Shown here in pieces: positions 48,618-58,130 of a stretch of DNA of 64,000 bases; the stretch's first letter is position 1, and the number at the start of each line of letters is the position of its first letter. This DNA comes from Chloroflexota bacterium. GTDB taxonomy: Bacteria; Chloroflexota; Limnocylindria; QHBO01. The stretch spans positions 20,325 to 84,324 of the forward strand of contig JACDEL010000002.1 in assembly GCA_013816405.1 (NCBI GenBank), written 5' to 3'. The notes under the pieces were generated by a model. That model did no database searches, was not told the origin of the DNA, and saw only the letters and a list, made by a program, of their open reading frames with translations. Made by a program: the position numbers and the translations under genes.

Positions 48618-49723
48618 TTGGCCATCCCACGCTACACGCCGCCAGTTGCAACCGAGCTGCTCTCGCCGAGTGCCGAGTGGGCGGCTGATCCGTCCGGGAT
48701 CGGCATGGCCGCGCAGTCGCGCGCGGAGCGCTGGACTTCCCGCATCCGGGTCAACCGACGCGCAGCGCAGCTGGTCATCGACCTCGCCTCGGTCGTCACC
48801 ATCGTCCTGACCTTCGCGTACCGCTTCTTCCCGGCGGAGGTCATGTTCCACGTCGTCTTCGTGCTGCTCACGGTGCAGGCATTTCTGTTCGGCCTGCGCG
48901 CGACGCTCCTGCGGATCGCCATCGTCTCGATCCCGCTGCTGGTGTACGCAAACGCACGCATCTTCGGCCTGAGCGAGCCCCGCTTCGACCTGTCCGAGTG
49001 GCCGCTCATGTTCGTGATCGCCGTTCTGGTCGCATGGATGGCCGATCGCGTGGACACGACCGCCAAGCGCTACGCGAGTCTCTTCCGACAGGCCAGCGAG
49101 CGCCTTCTCACCGTGGAGGAGGACGAGCGGCGGCGGATCGCGCTCGAGCTGCACGATGGGGTGGGGCAGGTCCTCACGGCGATGACGCTGACGCTCGACG
49201 CGGCCGACAGCTCGCTCGGGGCGAAGGCGGCCGGCCAGCGCATCGGCTCGGCGCGTCGCATGGCCGAGACAGCCCTCGCCGAGGTGCGCCACCTGGCCAT
49301 CGCATGCGCCCGGCCCGGATCGAAGAGCGGGGCCTGACGGCGGCAATTCGTGACCTTGCGGGGCAATCCGGCTTTCCCGTCCGGGTTCACGTGGACCCTC
49401 ACGGGGATCCGACGCCGGCACTCGAGCCGACGGTCACCGTGGGCGTGTACCGGATCGTCCAGGAGGCGCTCGCAAACTCGGCCCGCCACAGCGGCGCCCC
49501 TGTGGCACATGTCTGGATCAGCTGCCGCGAGGGGAGGCTCCTGATCAAGGTGACCGATGAGGGGTGTGGGTTCAACCCAGGTGCGGTGGTGGACCCGGGG
49601 ATCGGGCTTGCCGGCATGTACGAGCGCGCCGAGCTGCTGGGCGGGCGGCTTGCCGTTCAGTCCGCAGTGGCGAGCGGCACGCGGGTGACACTCGACCTGC
49701 CGATCAGCTCGAAGGGACACTGA
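48618..49723 (+). pseudogene. NarX/DegS-type sensor histidine kinase interrupted by a 1-nt frameshift near 49302
   Basis: Frame 1: ERRRIALELHDGVGQVLTAMTLTLDAAD...AEVRHLAIA; the other frame resumes at MRPARIEERGLTAAIRDLAGQSG...ALANSARHSG...VTDEGCGFNPGAVVDPGIGLAGMYERAELLGGRLAVQSAVASGTRVTLDLP. Confidence 0.82.
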
Positions 49724-50364
49724 TGGAACCCATTCGGGTCGGCATCGTCGACGATCACGCCCTGGTTCGGGACGGGCTTCGGCTGATCCTCGAGCGAGAG
49801 CCCGACATCGAGGTCGTGGGAGACGCGGCCGACGAAGCGGGTGCACTCGCGCTGGCGGCCAGCGGCAGGCCGCACGTGATGGTAGTCGACCTCACGCTCG
49901 GCGGATCCGACGGGATCGCTCTGCTCCGCGACCTGACCAGCAGGCATCCTCGCATTCGGCTCGTCACCGTGACGATGCACGAGCACGAAGAGACGGTGCG
50001 CCAGGCGTTTCTGGCCGGGGCCGCGGGATATGTGGTCAAGGGAGCGCCAAGCGCCGACGTGATCACTGCGGTCCGGGCCGTCGCCCGAAACCAGCACTAC
50101 GTGCATCCCGTGGTTGCCTCGGTCGTGGTGGTCGACTCGCTGCGATGGCTCCGCCAGGCCGATCGGCTGACTGCGCGTGAGATCGAGGTTCTGCGGCTCC
50201 TGACCGCGGGGCGCTCCGCTGCCGAGACGGGCCGGGCGCTCGGCATCAGCGCGCATACCGTCCGGCGCCACATTGCGAACGTGACCGACAAGGCCGGCGT
50301 CCGCGGCCGCGTGGCACTCGCCCGTTACGCGCTGGACCATCACCTCGTGCAGGACGAGAGCTAG
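49723..50364 (+). CDS. NarL/LuxR family response regulator
   Basis: IRVGIVDDHALVRDGLRLILEREPDIEVVGDAADE...LTAREIEVLRLLTAGRSAAETGRALGISAHTVRRHIANVTDKAGVRGRV. Confidence 0.93.
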   Translation: MEPIRVGIVDDHALVRDGLRLILEREPDIEVVGDAADEAGALALAASGRPHVMVVDLTLGGSDGIALLRDLTSRHPRIRLVTVTMHEHEETVRQAFLAGAAGYVVKGAPSADVITAVRAVARNQHYVHPVVASVVVVDSLRWLRQADRLTAREIEVLRLLTAGRSAAETGRALGISAHTVRRHIANVTDKAGVRGRVALARYALDHHLVQDES

Positions 50365-50411
50365 CGCCGCTCTACGGGCGCCGGTCCAGCCTCCGCTACA
50401 CTGCGGCCGCC

Positions 50412-51038
50412 ATGCTGAACGAGACCCCGCCGACGACCCGGCGGCGGTGGCGCGTGCCCCCGGTCATCGCCCTCCCGCTCATCGCGGTCGCGGCCGTTAC
50501 GTTCGCGTACGTCGCAACCCGTCCGCTTGGCGGTGAGCCGCAGCCATCCTTCTTCGTGATCGGCAGCGCGGCGCCCGGCGTGCAGATCGGCCAGGTCGCC
50601 CCGGGGACCGCGAATGCCCCAGTCGCCCCCCGGCTCGAGCTGACCGACCTCGAGGATGCTCCGGTCGCCCTCCGCGATTTCAGTGGCAAGCCCCTCTGGA
50701 TCATCTTCTGGAAGACCGCCTGCCAACCCTGCGAAGCCGAGGCGGCTGATGTGGCCGCCGCGTACGCGGCGCATCGTGAGTCGGGACTCGTGCTGCTGGG
50801 AATTGACGTGTGGGACAGCGCTGCCGCCATCAGCGATTACGCCGCCGAGCACGACCTCGCCTACCCGATCGCCGTCGACACCTCGACAGGCTTCATGGAC
50901 GCCTACGGCGTGTGGGGCGCGCCGACGCACTACTTCATCGGGTCCGACGGCGTCATCCGGGATCGCTATTTCGGACCGATGAACGGCGATCTGATCGAGT
51001 CGAGCCTGAAAGCGATCCTTCCCGCGACTGCGCGTTGA
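50412..51038 (+). CDS. TlpA/ResA-like thiol-disulfide oxidoreductase
   Basis: KPLWIIFWKTACQPCEAEAADVAAAYAAHRESGLVLLGIDVWD...PIAVDTSTGFMDAYGVWGAPTHYFIGSDGVIRDRYFG. Confidence 0.87.
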   Translation: MLNETPPTTRRRWRVPPVIALPLIAVAAVTFAYVATRPLGGEPQPSFFVIGSAAPGVQIGQVAPGTANAPVAPRLELTDLEDAPVALRDFSGKPLWIIFWKTACQPCEAEAADVAAAYAAHRESGLVLLGIDVWDSAAAISDYAAEHDLAYPIAVDTSTGFMDAYGVWGAPTHYFIGSDGVIRDRYFGPMNGDLIESSLKAILPATAR

Positions 51039-51096
51039 GCCGGTGCAACCCACCTCGTATGAACAATTAGATCACCAACCAGCAGGAGTAGACCCC

Positions 51097-51549
51097 ATGT
51101 CAGATCACTCGGCGACCCACGGTCCTCGGCCGCCAACGACCGTGATGGTCCTGGCCGCTCTCGCGCTGGGTGTCGCTGCGTGCAGCGCGAGTAGCACGAC
51201 CAGTGAGCCACCGGCCAGCCAGGCAGCCGCCAGCCAGACAGCGGTCAGCCAGGCACCCAGCGTCGCGGCGAGCACGGCAGCTGGCGGCACGACCATCACG
51301 ATGAGCGGCGTGACCTTCTCGGAGACGGAGATCACCGTCCCAGTCGGCAAGGTGACCTTCGTGAACCAGGATTCGGTGACCCACATCCTGGCCGAGGGCG
51401 AGAACGGGAAGGAAGTCGCAAGCCCCCGGGTCCAGAAGGTCTCAGTCGCTGGAGGCAACCAGGGCGACATGGAGTTCACAGTCGCGGGTGACTACCACAT
51501 CACCTGCCTCGTCCATTCGACCATGAACATGGAGGTCCACGTTCAGTAG
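51097..51549 (+). CDS. Plastocyanin/azurin-like cupredoxin lipoprotein
   Basis: LALGVAACSASS lipobox; EITVPVGKVTFVNQDSVTHILAEG...GDYHITCLVHSTMNMEVHV. Confidence 0.87.
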   Translation: MSDHSATHGPRPPTTVMVLAALALGVAACSASSTTSEPPASQAAASQTAVSQAPSVAASTAAGGTTITMSGVTFSETEITVPVGKVTFVNQDSVTHILAEGENGKEVASPRVQKVSVAGGNQGDMEFTVAGDYHITCLVHSTMNMEVHVQ

Positions 51550-51620
51550 GGCATCCCACGACGTCGCGAATGGCCGGTGCAGGCAGCGCCGGCCCTTTTC
51601 GTTGGATGCCGCGTCGCTAA

Positions 51621-51634
51621 TGCAACCGGTTGCA
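51621..51634. promoter_or_regulatory. Perfect palindromic operator candidate upstream of the NiCoT gene
   Basis: TGCAACCGGTTGCA; TTGCAG (51630-51635) could be a -35 with TAGAAT (51654-51659) as -10, 18-bp spacer. Confidence 0.55.
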
Positions 51635-51676
51635 GCAAGCCTCTGGCGCCGCCTAGAATCGGCGACGGAGGAACCG

Positions 51677-52738
51677 ATGGTCGACAGCGCACTGCGTCTC
51701 CTGCGAACGGCCGGCCCGGTCCGGAACCGCATCGTGAGGATGTACGGGTTCCTCGTCGCATTCAACATCGTCGCTTGGGCAGTGGCCCTGCTCGCCTCGA
51801 TCTCCTATCCGATCCTCTTGCCCACGGCGTTCCTGGCCTACACCTTCGGACTCCGCCACGCGGTCGATGCGGACCACATCGCCGCCATCGACAACACCAC
51901 CCGCAAGCTGATGCAGGACGGCCAGCGTCCCGTTGCGGTGGGTCTCTTCTTCTCGCTCGGTCATTCGACCGTCGTAGTCGCTCTCTCGGTGGTGATCGCA
52001 CTCTTCGCATCGGTGATCACCGACATCCCGGCCCTGCAGGAGATCGGCAGCCTGATCGGCACGACCGTCTCGGCGGCATTCCTGCTGCTCATCGGCGTCA
52101 TCAACCTGGTCGTCCTGATCGACATCTACCGCATGTTCCGGCGCGTGGCGCGCGGCGGCGCCTACAACGAGGCCACACTCGAGGAGTTCCTCAACGAGCG
52201 CGGCCTGCTGGCGCGGCTCTTCCGGCCGATGTTGCGCGTCATTCGCAAGAGCTGGCATATGTACCCACTGGGCCTCCTCTTCGGGCTCGGCTTCGATACC
52301 GCCTCGGAGGTAGCGCTGCTGGGCCTGGCGGCGACCTCGGGCGCCAACCACGTACCGATCGGCTTCATCCTCGTCCTGCCCGCCCTCTTTGCGGCCGGCA
52401 TGTCGCTGGTCGACGCGACGGACGGGGTCCTCATGCTGGGCGCCTATGGCTGGGCCTTCATGAAGCCGATTCGGAAGCTCTACTACAACCTGAGCATCAC
52501 CCTCGTGTCGGTGCTGATCGCCTTCGCCATCGGCGGGATCGAGGTCATGTCGATCGTGGCGGAGCGGTTCGAGCTGCACGGTGGCCTCTGGGAATTCGCG
52601 CGCAACCTTGACTTCGGGATCATCGGCGTCGGGATCATCGGCGTCTTCGTCGTGAGCTGGACGGCCTCCACGCTCATCTACCGCTGGAAACGATACGACT
52701 CCCTGCCGATCACAACCGCCTCCCGGACCGACGCCTAG
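51677..52738 (+). CDS. NiCoT family nickel/cobalt transporter
   Basis: YTFGLRHAVDADHIAAIDNTTRKLMQDGQRPVAVGLFFSLGHSTVVV; LFGLGFDTASEVALLGLAA. Confidence 0.93.
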   Translation: MVDSALRLLRTAGPVRNRIVRMYGFLVAFNIVAWAVALLASISYPILLPTAFLAYTFGLRHAVDADHIAAIDNTTRKLMQDGQRPVAVGLFFSLGHSTVVVALSVVIALFASVITDIPALQEIGSLIGTTVSAAFLLLIGVINLVVLIDIYRMFRRVARGGAYNEATLEEFLNERGLLARLFRPMLRVIRKSWHMYPLGLLFGLGFDTASEVALLGLAATSGANHVPIGFILVLPALFAAGMSLVDATDGVLMLGAYGWAFMKPIRKLYYNLSITLVSVLIAFAIGGIEVMSIVAERFELHGGLWEFARNLDFGIIGVGIIGVFVVSWTASTLIYRWKRYDSLPITTASRTDA

Positions 52739-52805
52739 CTGTCAAACGGCCGGGTCGGCCATATCGCGGGCAGCTGGCGCCCAGGCCCCCACCTTCTCGT
52801 AATGG

Positions 52806-53297
52806 GTGGGCCTCGTCGGCTACTCCCAGGCGCTCCTTACCAGAGCACGGGCTGGCAAATGGCTGGCCGCCAACGCCTGGCTGTACGGCTTTGTGATGAG
52901 CTACCCCAAGGGCTCGCGGGCGCTGACCTGTTACGCCTACGAACCATGGCATTACCGGTATGTGAGCCGCGCTGAAGCCAGGAAGATCCACGACTCGCAG
53001 CCGACCAGCCGTCAGTGGCTGTGGCCGACGGACAAGGCGCTGGCCCTGATGATCACCAACACATGGTGCCCGACTCGCCAAGTGGTCTTCGCCGCGGGCA
53101 CCTACACCGGGGTGCAATTCGACGCCCTAGGTGCGGTGATTGCCTCGAAGAGAGCGGCGCTGGCGAGCTCTTCTTCGGCCAGCACGAGCTGGCGTGTGAC
53201 CCTGTACGGCGCGCCTACCTCCTCATCAGCAATGGGATCTGGGCCGGCTACTACATACCGCAAACGCGGCCGTCACCCTCAAGTAGCCTCGATTGAC
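52806..53297 (+). pseudogene. VanY/D-Ala-D-Ala carboxypeptidase C-terminal remnant with trailing domain, truncated and frameshifted
   Basis: KWLAANAWLYGFVMSYPKGSRALTCYAYEPWHYRYVSRAEARKIHDSQPTSRQWLW without an upstream catalytic half; then CPTRQVVFAAGTYTGVQFDALGAVIASKRAA in one frame and LLISNGIWAGYYIPQ in another. Confidence 0.75.
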
Positions 53298-53321
53298 CCT
53301 CTTGGTGGGCGGTGCTATCGT
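53293..53321 (+). promoter_or_regulatory. Sigma-70-like promoter for the HxlR gene
   Basis: TTGACC-17 bp-TATCGT; ATG 10 nt downstream. Confidence 0.5.
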
Positions 53322-53331
53322 CCGCCGCCTG

Positions 53332-53727
53332 ATGATGGAGCCCGGCCCGCACGCGTCGTCGCATGCGTCGACGCCTCGCGCACCGCACCGCTCCCGCGCC
53401 GAGCGCCGAGCGGCCGCCCTGCGCAGCGAGGGCGCGGCGACCGCGGCCCTCAACGTGCTGGGCCAGAAGTGGGTGATGCGCATCGTCCGGGCCTTGGGCG
53501 AGCGCACCCAGCGCTTCTGCGAGCTGCAGGACGCCCTTGGCGGCGCCAACTCGGCAACGCTTTCGCAGCGCCTCAAGCTGCTGGAGGACGAGGGCCTTGT
53601 CGACCGCACCATGGTCTCCGAGGTGCCGCCCTGGGTCGAGTACTCGCTCACCGCCAAGGGATCGGACCTCCGTCGCGCGATTGTCGGGATCGACCGCTGG
53701 GCGGATCGTTGGGCGCCCAACCAGTGA
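53332..53727 (+). CDS. HxlR family transcriptional regulator
   Basis: LNVLGQKWVMRIVRALGERTQRFCELQDALGGANSATLSQRLKLLEDEGLVDRTMVSEVPPWVEYSLTAKG. Confidence 0.88.
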   Translation: MMEPGPHASSHASTPRAPHRSRAERRAAALRSEGAATAALNVLGQKWVMRIVRALGERTQRFCELQDALGGANSATLSQRLKLLEDEGLVDRTMVSEVPPWVEYSLTAKGSDLRRAIVGIDRWADRWAPNQ

Positions 53728-54221
53728 GCCACCCGGTCGCCGAGGAGCGACCCGTCGAGCACGGCGACGCCCTCAACCTGATCCGGACCGCAATCGCCGA
53801 GGCCCCTGGCACGGAGGCTGCCGCGCAGCGTGCCGTGGAGCTCCTCCACGGCCGCTTCGCGCATTACGACTGGGTCGGCATCTACTGGCTCGCCCCCAAC
53901 GGCACCGAGCTGGTGCTGGGACCATGGATCGGTCCGGAGGCGACCGAGCACACCCGCATTCCGGTGGGTGTCGGGATCTGTGGAGCGGCCGCGGCATCGG
54001 GCCAGACCGTAATCGTCGACGACGTCGACGCGGATCCGCGTTACCTCGCCTGCTTCAGCACCACGCGCAGCGAGATCGTGGTCCCCATCTTCGCCGATGG
54101 CCAGGTGACCGGCGAGATCGACATCGACGGCTCGGACCTGGCCGCCTACGACCAGACCGATGCGATCTTCCTGGAGGAGATCGCCGCGCTTCTGGCTCCC
54201 CTTCGGCCGAGGGACGCCTAG
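53724..54221 (+). CDS. GAF-domain free methionine-(R)-sulfoxide reductase-like protein
   Basis: YDWVGIYWLAPNGTELVLGPWIGPEATEHTRIPVGVGICGAAAASGQTVIVDDVDADPRYLACFSTTRSEIVVPIFADGQVTGEIDIDG; GTG start overlaps the previous stop. Confidence 0.85.
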   Translation: MSHPVAEERPVEHGDALNLIRTAIAEAPGTEAAAQRAVELLHGRFAHYDWVGIYWLAPNGTELVLGPWIGPEATEHTRIPVGVGICGAAAASGQTVIVDDVDADPRYLACFSTTRSEIVVPIFADGQVTGEIDIDGSDLAAYDQTDAIFLEEIAALLAPLRPRDA

Positions 54222-54250
54222 CCGCGTAACCCGCGGCGTATCGAAGATGA

Positions 54251-54775
54251 ATGGCCACCGCTGAGGACTCGCGCGTCCGCTTCGAAGCTATCTACGACGA
54301 GCACGTCACGCTCATTCATCGGTTCATCTATGCGCGCGTCGGCAACCGCCCCGATGCGGAGGACCTGACCGGGCAGGTCTTCATGCGCGCCGTCGAGCAG
54401 CTCGACATTGACCGCCCGGCGCCGCAGATCTCCGCCTGGCTGTATCGCGTCGCCCAGAACGCTGTGGCCGACTATTGGCGCGCCTTCTACCGGCTGCCGC
54501 AGATCGGGGCCGAGCAGGTGGCCGGCGCATGGGAGCCGGTCATGCCCCAGCCGGATCCGCATGCCGATGCCGATGCCGACCGCGCCTCGACCGCGGTGCG
54601 CCGCCTGCTGGCACGGCTCCCGGAGCAGTACGCGCGGGTGCTTGAGCTGCGCTTCCTGCATCGACTGTCAGTCGCCGAGACGGCCGGCCAGATGGGCATC
54701 AGCCACGGCAACGCCAAGGTCCTGCAATACCGCGCCCTGCGCAAGGCCGCGCTCCTGGTCGAGACCGATGGCTGA
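54251..54775 (+). CDS. ECF sigma-70 family RNA polymerase sigma factor
   Basis: FEAIYDEHVTLIHRFIYARVGNRPDAEDLTGQVFMRAVEQL...RLLARLPEQYARVLELRFLHRLSVAETAGQMGISHGNAKVLQYRALRKA. Confidence 0.9.
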   Translation: MATAEDSRVRFEAIYDEHVTLIHRFIYARVGNRPDAEDLTGQVFMRAVEQLDIDRPAPQISAWLYRVAQNAVADYWRAFYRLPQIGAEQVAGAWEPVMPQPDPHADADADRASTAVRRLLARLPEQYARVLELRFLHRLSVAETAGQMGISHGNAKVLQYRALRKAALLVETDG

Positions 54776-55541
54776 CGACCGCAACCAGGCGCCGGAGGCG
54801 CTCGACCGCTTCATCGACACCCTGCTCGAGGGTGAACGCCCCGCGCCCGATGGGGTTGTCGGCGAAGAGGCGCCGATGGCACGCCTGGCCGCCGAGCTTG
54901 CTGCCGCAGGAGACCCGACCCGTGGCGTGCCCGATCCGGCATTCGTCGAGCAGCTGCGGCTGCGCATGCGCGATGCGGACGCGGGAATTGCCTCGGTTCA
55001 GGGCTGGACGCTTCCGGTGGGTGCTCAGCTCCATCGCATCCGGCTGACACGACGCGATCTGTTGCGCGTCGGCCTTGGAGCCGCCGCGGGACTGGCGGCA
55101 GGGGCCGGCGCCATCTCGGTGCTGCGACCGCCCCCGCGCGCACCGCTGAGCGGCAACGAACGCCCGCTGGTGCGCGACGGTGAGTGGGTCGCGGTCGCCA
55201 CGCTGGCCGACCTGCCGGAGGGTGCCGCGGTTCGATTCAGCACGGTGGCCTTCGACGGCTACGTCGTGAACGACGCGGGGACGATCCGGGCCTTGAGCTC
55301 CGTCTGCACCCATATGGGCTGCACGCTCTCCTATCGGCCACAGTGGCGGGACCTGCGCTGCCCCTGCCACGGCGCCAGCTTCAACCTGTCAGGGGAGCTC
55401 GCCAACGGGAGCGAGGGGCGGTCGTCGGGCAGTGGGTATCGCGGCGATGCGCAGGCCTACCCGATCGACCTGCCGCCGCTGGTGCGACCCGAGGTCAAGG
55501 TCTCGGGCGAGACCGTGCTGGTCTGGACTGCGAAGGCCTAG
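54768..55541 (+). CDS. Membrane-anchored Rieske [2Fe-2S] protein with cytoplasmic anti-sigma-like N-terminus
   Basis: DRFIDTLLEGERPAPDGVV...LTRRDLLRVGLGAAAGLAAGAGAISVL; Rieske CTHMGCTLSYRPQWRDLRCPCHGASFNLSGELANG; overlaps the ECF stop by 8 bp. Confidence 0.85.
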   Translation: MADDRNQAPEALDRFIDTLLEGERPAPDGVVGEEAPMARLAAELAAAGDPTRGVPDPAFVEQLRLRMRDADAGIASVQGWTLPVGAQLHRIRLTRRDLLRVGLGAAAGLAAGAGAISVLRPPPRAPLSGNERPLVRDGEWVAVATLADLPEGAAVRFSTVAFDGYVVNDAGTIRALSSVCTHMGCTLSYRPQWRDLRCPCHGASFNLSGELANGSEGRSSGSGYRGDAQAYPIDLPPLVRPEVKVSGETVLVWTAKA

Positions 55542-55744
55542 CCGGTCACCAGCTGGAGCAGGTAGCCGATGATGTACGGCACCGCGAGCGCCACCACCAC
55601 GGTCGTCAACGCCAGCCCGATGTAGAGCAGGTAGCGAAGGTTCGGAGGCGCGGGCCGCTGAGGCGGCGGCGTGGTGCGCCGGGCGAGGTGCGACGGCCGG
55701 CGCGGCGGCTGGTGCTCGTACGCGTGCGGATGCGGCTCGCTCAT
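55538..55744 (-). CDS. Small membrane protein, hypothetical
   Basis: 68 aa, Pro-rich N-terminus, one C-terminal TM segment. Confidence 0.5.
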   Translation of the reverse strand: MSEPHPHAYEHQPPRRPSHLARRTTPPPQRPAPPNLRYLLYIGLALTTVVVALAVPYIIGYLLQLVTG

Positions 55745-55752
55745 GTGCTGCC

Positions 55753-58122
55753 TCAGCCTAGCCGCTCGACGCCGGCCACGATCTCTCGAAGTCGCGCATG
55801 TCGGGCTTCACGATCCGCGGCGTAGCGCTCGATCGCGTCGAGGATGTGGCCCGGCCCCAGGTGGGCCTCGTCCATCACCTCGTCGACCGTGCCGCCGGTC
55901 CGCCATCGATTGTCCCAATCCGATGCCAGCGAGTACTCCTTCGCGATCGGCCCCTCGACGAAATCGGTCATCAGCTTGAACGCGCGGTTGGTGATGCCCA
56001 TGCCGCTCCACTTGTCCGAGGCGGAGCAGATGCCGTCGCGGTACGCCTCGTCCTGCCGTCGGAAGAGCTGCGGCGAGATGCAGGCCACGATCCGCACGTT
56101 GATGCCGCGCTTGTCCAGCTCCGGCAGCGCCTTCACCACGTTGGCGGTCGTGACCGTCCCCTGCACGTAGACCGTTCCGGCAGATGGCGTGCCGGCAGCC
56201 ACATCCCGGATCAGGTACGCCCCGCGCGCCGCCTCGAAGTGCGAGGCCATGCCGAGCGCCGCGCGATCGGGGATGTCGACGGTGGGACGGGTGAGGTGCA
56301 GGGCGACGATCGGCACATCGGTCGCCAGGGCAGCCGCCAGGACCACCGGCACTTCGTTGTGTTCCCAGGGATGCAGGTCGATGACGTGTCCCTCGGGGAA
56401 TAGCTGGGTGACGCCGGTCTCGTAGATCCCGAAGTGGGTGCGCGAGTCCTCGGCGGTCTCGGGCCCGGAGTGTCCCGCCACCCAGATCACCTTGCCGACC
56501 TTCAGCTCGCAGTCCTGGGCGAGCTGGCTGAAGAGGCGCATCGGCCCGTACTTCAGGTACGAGAACGAGCCGTACGTCGAGCAGGCGGCCCAGAACCCGT
56601 TGAAGGAGGCCATCGGATCATCCGCCAGGTTGACGGTGGCGATCCCGACCGTCACACCCGAGTTCGTGAACTCAGTGATCTGCTGCGGCAGCAGCGCGCC
56701 GCGCGGGTTGGTATCGCGCTGGTACCAGCCCCAGCCGGGCATCTCGCCGAAGTCCTTGGCAAAGCCAGCGATGTTGGTCGACTCGGCCAGGTCGGCGGAG
56801 CAGACGATGAAGAGCGGCCGCCCGTACTCGGCCTTGGCGTAGGCATTGACCCATGAGCCCCAGGTCGCCAGCGCGGCGCGGTTGGGAGCCTTGTCGCCGG
56901 GCTGCTTCCACATCTCCGGCGGGTAGGCGTGGACGTCCGTCAGCCGCTTGTCGCTGAAGATCTCTGCGCCGCGCCCGCCCAGGTTGAAGCCCTCGATGTG
57001 GTCCGGCACGAGTCCCGCCACCTCGACCAGGCGATCGCTGATGGCATCGACGAGCTCGGTGTTGGCTCGCAGGACGCCCATCGCCACGCCGAAGTTGTGG
57101 CGCGCCTGGGCCTTTTGCTCCTTCGCGTCGGCGGGTGCCGGCTCGTCGACACCGGCGTACTCGACGCCATGGCGCGCCATGAACTCCTTGCGCACCGCCC
57201 AGAACTCGGGCGAGTTCATGAGGTGGGGGGTGCCGTGACTCTTGTTGTCGTACTTGCCGTAGCCGCGTCCCTTGCGGGTCTTGAACCACGCGACCGACGG
57301 GACCCGATCCGGATTCTCGCCCCGCGCCGCCTCCAGAACCGCGCGGGTCACCGGGCCCCACTCCGAGCCCTCCATGGTCCCGGTCACCCGCCAGGAGTAG
57401 GCGTCAAACCAGGTCTCGGGGGTACCCGGCACCACGCTCGAGACCGCGGGGTCGTCGATCCCGTAGTCGTTCCAGTCGAGCAGGAAGACCAGGTTGTTGA
57501 GCCCCAGTCCCCAGGCCGAATTGCGCGTCTCGTGACTGGCGCCTGGGGTCAGGCCACCCTCGCCCTCGACCACGAAGACCTTGACCTCTTCCGCGCCGGC
57601 GAGCTTGAGCGCAACCGCTTCCCCGGCCGAGGGCGGCATGCCGTGCCCAGACGGGCCAGTGTTGAACTTCAGGAAGAGGGTCTTGCCCTCCATCTCGGCG
57701 TGGCCCGGCAGCCCGCCGCGGCGCCGCAGCTTGAGGAGGTCCTCCCAGGTGAGCGCCCAGCGACCGTCGTCGGGGAATTGGAAGTCAGAGTTGGGATCGC
57801 GTTCGGCACGGGCGCGCAGGGTTTCGTTGAGGACCGCCAGGGTCGCGTAGATAAGCGGGACGGTGTGGCCGGCGGAGAGGATGAACCGATCCCCGAAGGG
57901 CCGCCACGGCCTGCGGATGTCCCAGTGCATGGCGCCGGAGAGGAGGAGCGACAGAAACAGGTGGACCTTCGAGCGCGAGCCGCCGGGGTGGCCGCTCTGC
58001 CGGTAGTTCAGTGCCAGGTCGATCGTTTCGTCAATGATCTCCCGCAGTCCGTCCCACCGCGCGAACTCCGGCACCGCCTCGTCATAGAGGCGGTCAGCCG
58101 TCCGTTGCTGGATGGTCGTCAT
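55753..58122 (-). CDS. Transketolase family protein (divergent, 789 aa)
   Basis: ALNYRQSGHPGGSRSKVHLFLSLLLSGAMHWDIRRPWRPFGDRFILSAGHTVPLIYATLAVLNE; EGEGGLTPGASHETRNSAWGLGLNNLVFLLDWNDYGIDD; TNIAGFAKDF. Confidence 0.82.
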   Translation of the reverse strand: MTTIQQRTADRLYDEAVPEFARWDGLREIIDETIDLALNYRQSGHPGGSRSKVHLFLSLLLSGAMHWDIRRPWRPFGDRFILSAGHTVPLIYATLAVLNETLRARAERDPNSDFQFPDDGRWALTWEDLLKLRRRGGLPGHAEMEGKTLFLKFNTGPSGHGMPPSAGEAVALKLAGAEEVKVFVVEGEGGLTPGASHETRNSAWGLGLNNLVFLLDWNDYGIDDPAVSSVVPGTPETWFDAYSWRVTGTMEGSEWGPVTRAVLEAARGENPDRVPSVAWFKTRKGRGYGKYDNKSHGTPHLMNSPEFWAVRKEFMARHGVEYAGVDEPAPADAKEQKAQARHNFGVAMGVLRANTELVDAISDRLVEVAGLVPDHIEGFNLGGRGAEIFSDKRLTDVHAYPPEMWKQPGDKAPNRAALATWGSWVNAYAKAEYGRPLFIVCSADLAESTNIAGFAKDFGEMPGWGWYQRDTNPRGALLPQQITEFTNSGVTVGIATVNLADDPMASFNGFWAACSTYGSFSYLKYGPMRLFSQLAQDCELKVGKVIWVAGHSGPETAEDSRTHFGIYETGVTQLFPEGHVIDLHPWEHNEVPVVLAAALATDVPIVALHLTRPTVDIPDRAALGMASHFEAARGAYLIRDVAAGTPSAGTVYVQGTVTTANVVKALPELDKRGINVRIVACISPQLFRRQDEAYRDGICSASDKWSGMGITNRAFKLMTDFVEGPIAKEYSLASDWDNRWRTGGTVDEVMDEAHLGPGHILDAIERYAADREARHARLREIVAGVERLG

Positions 58123-58130
58123 CGGCTTGG

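Noticed and set aside
49291-49330. Programmed frameshifting in the histidine kinase
   Set aside because: No slippery heptanucleotide or obvious downstream pseudoknot; a simple 1-nt loss explains it.
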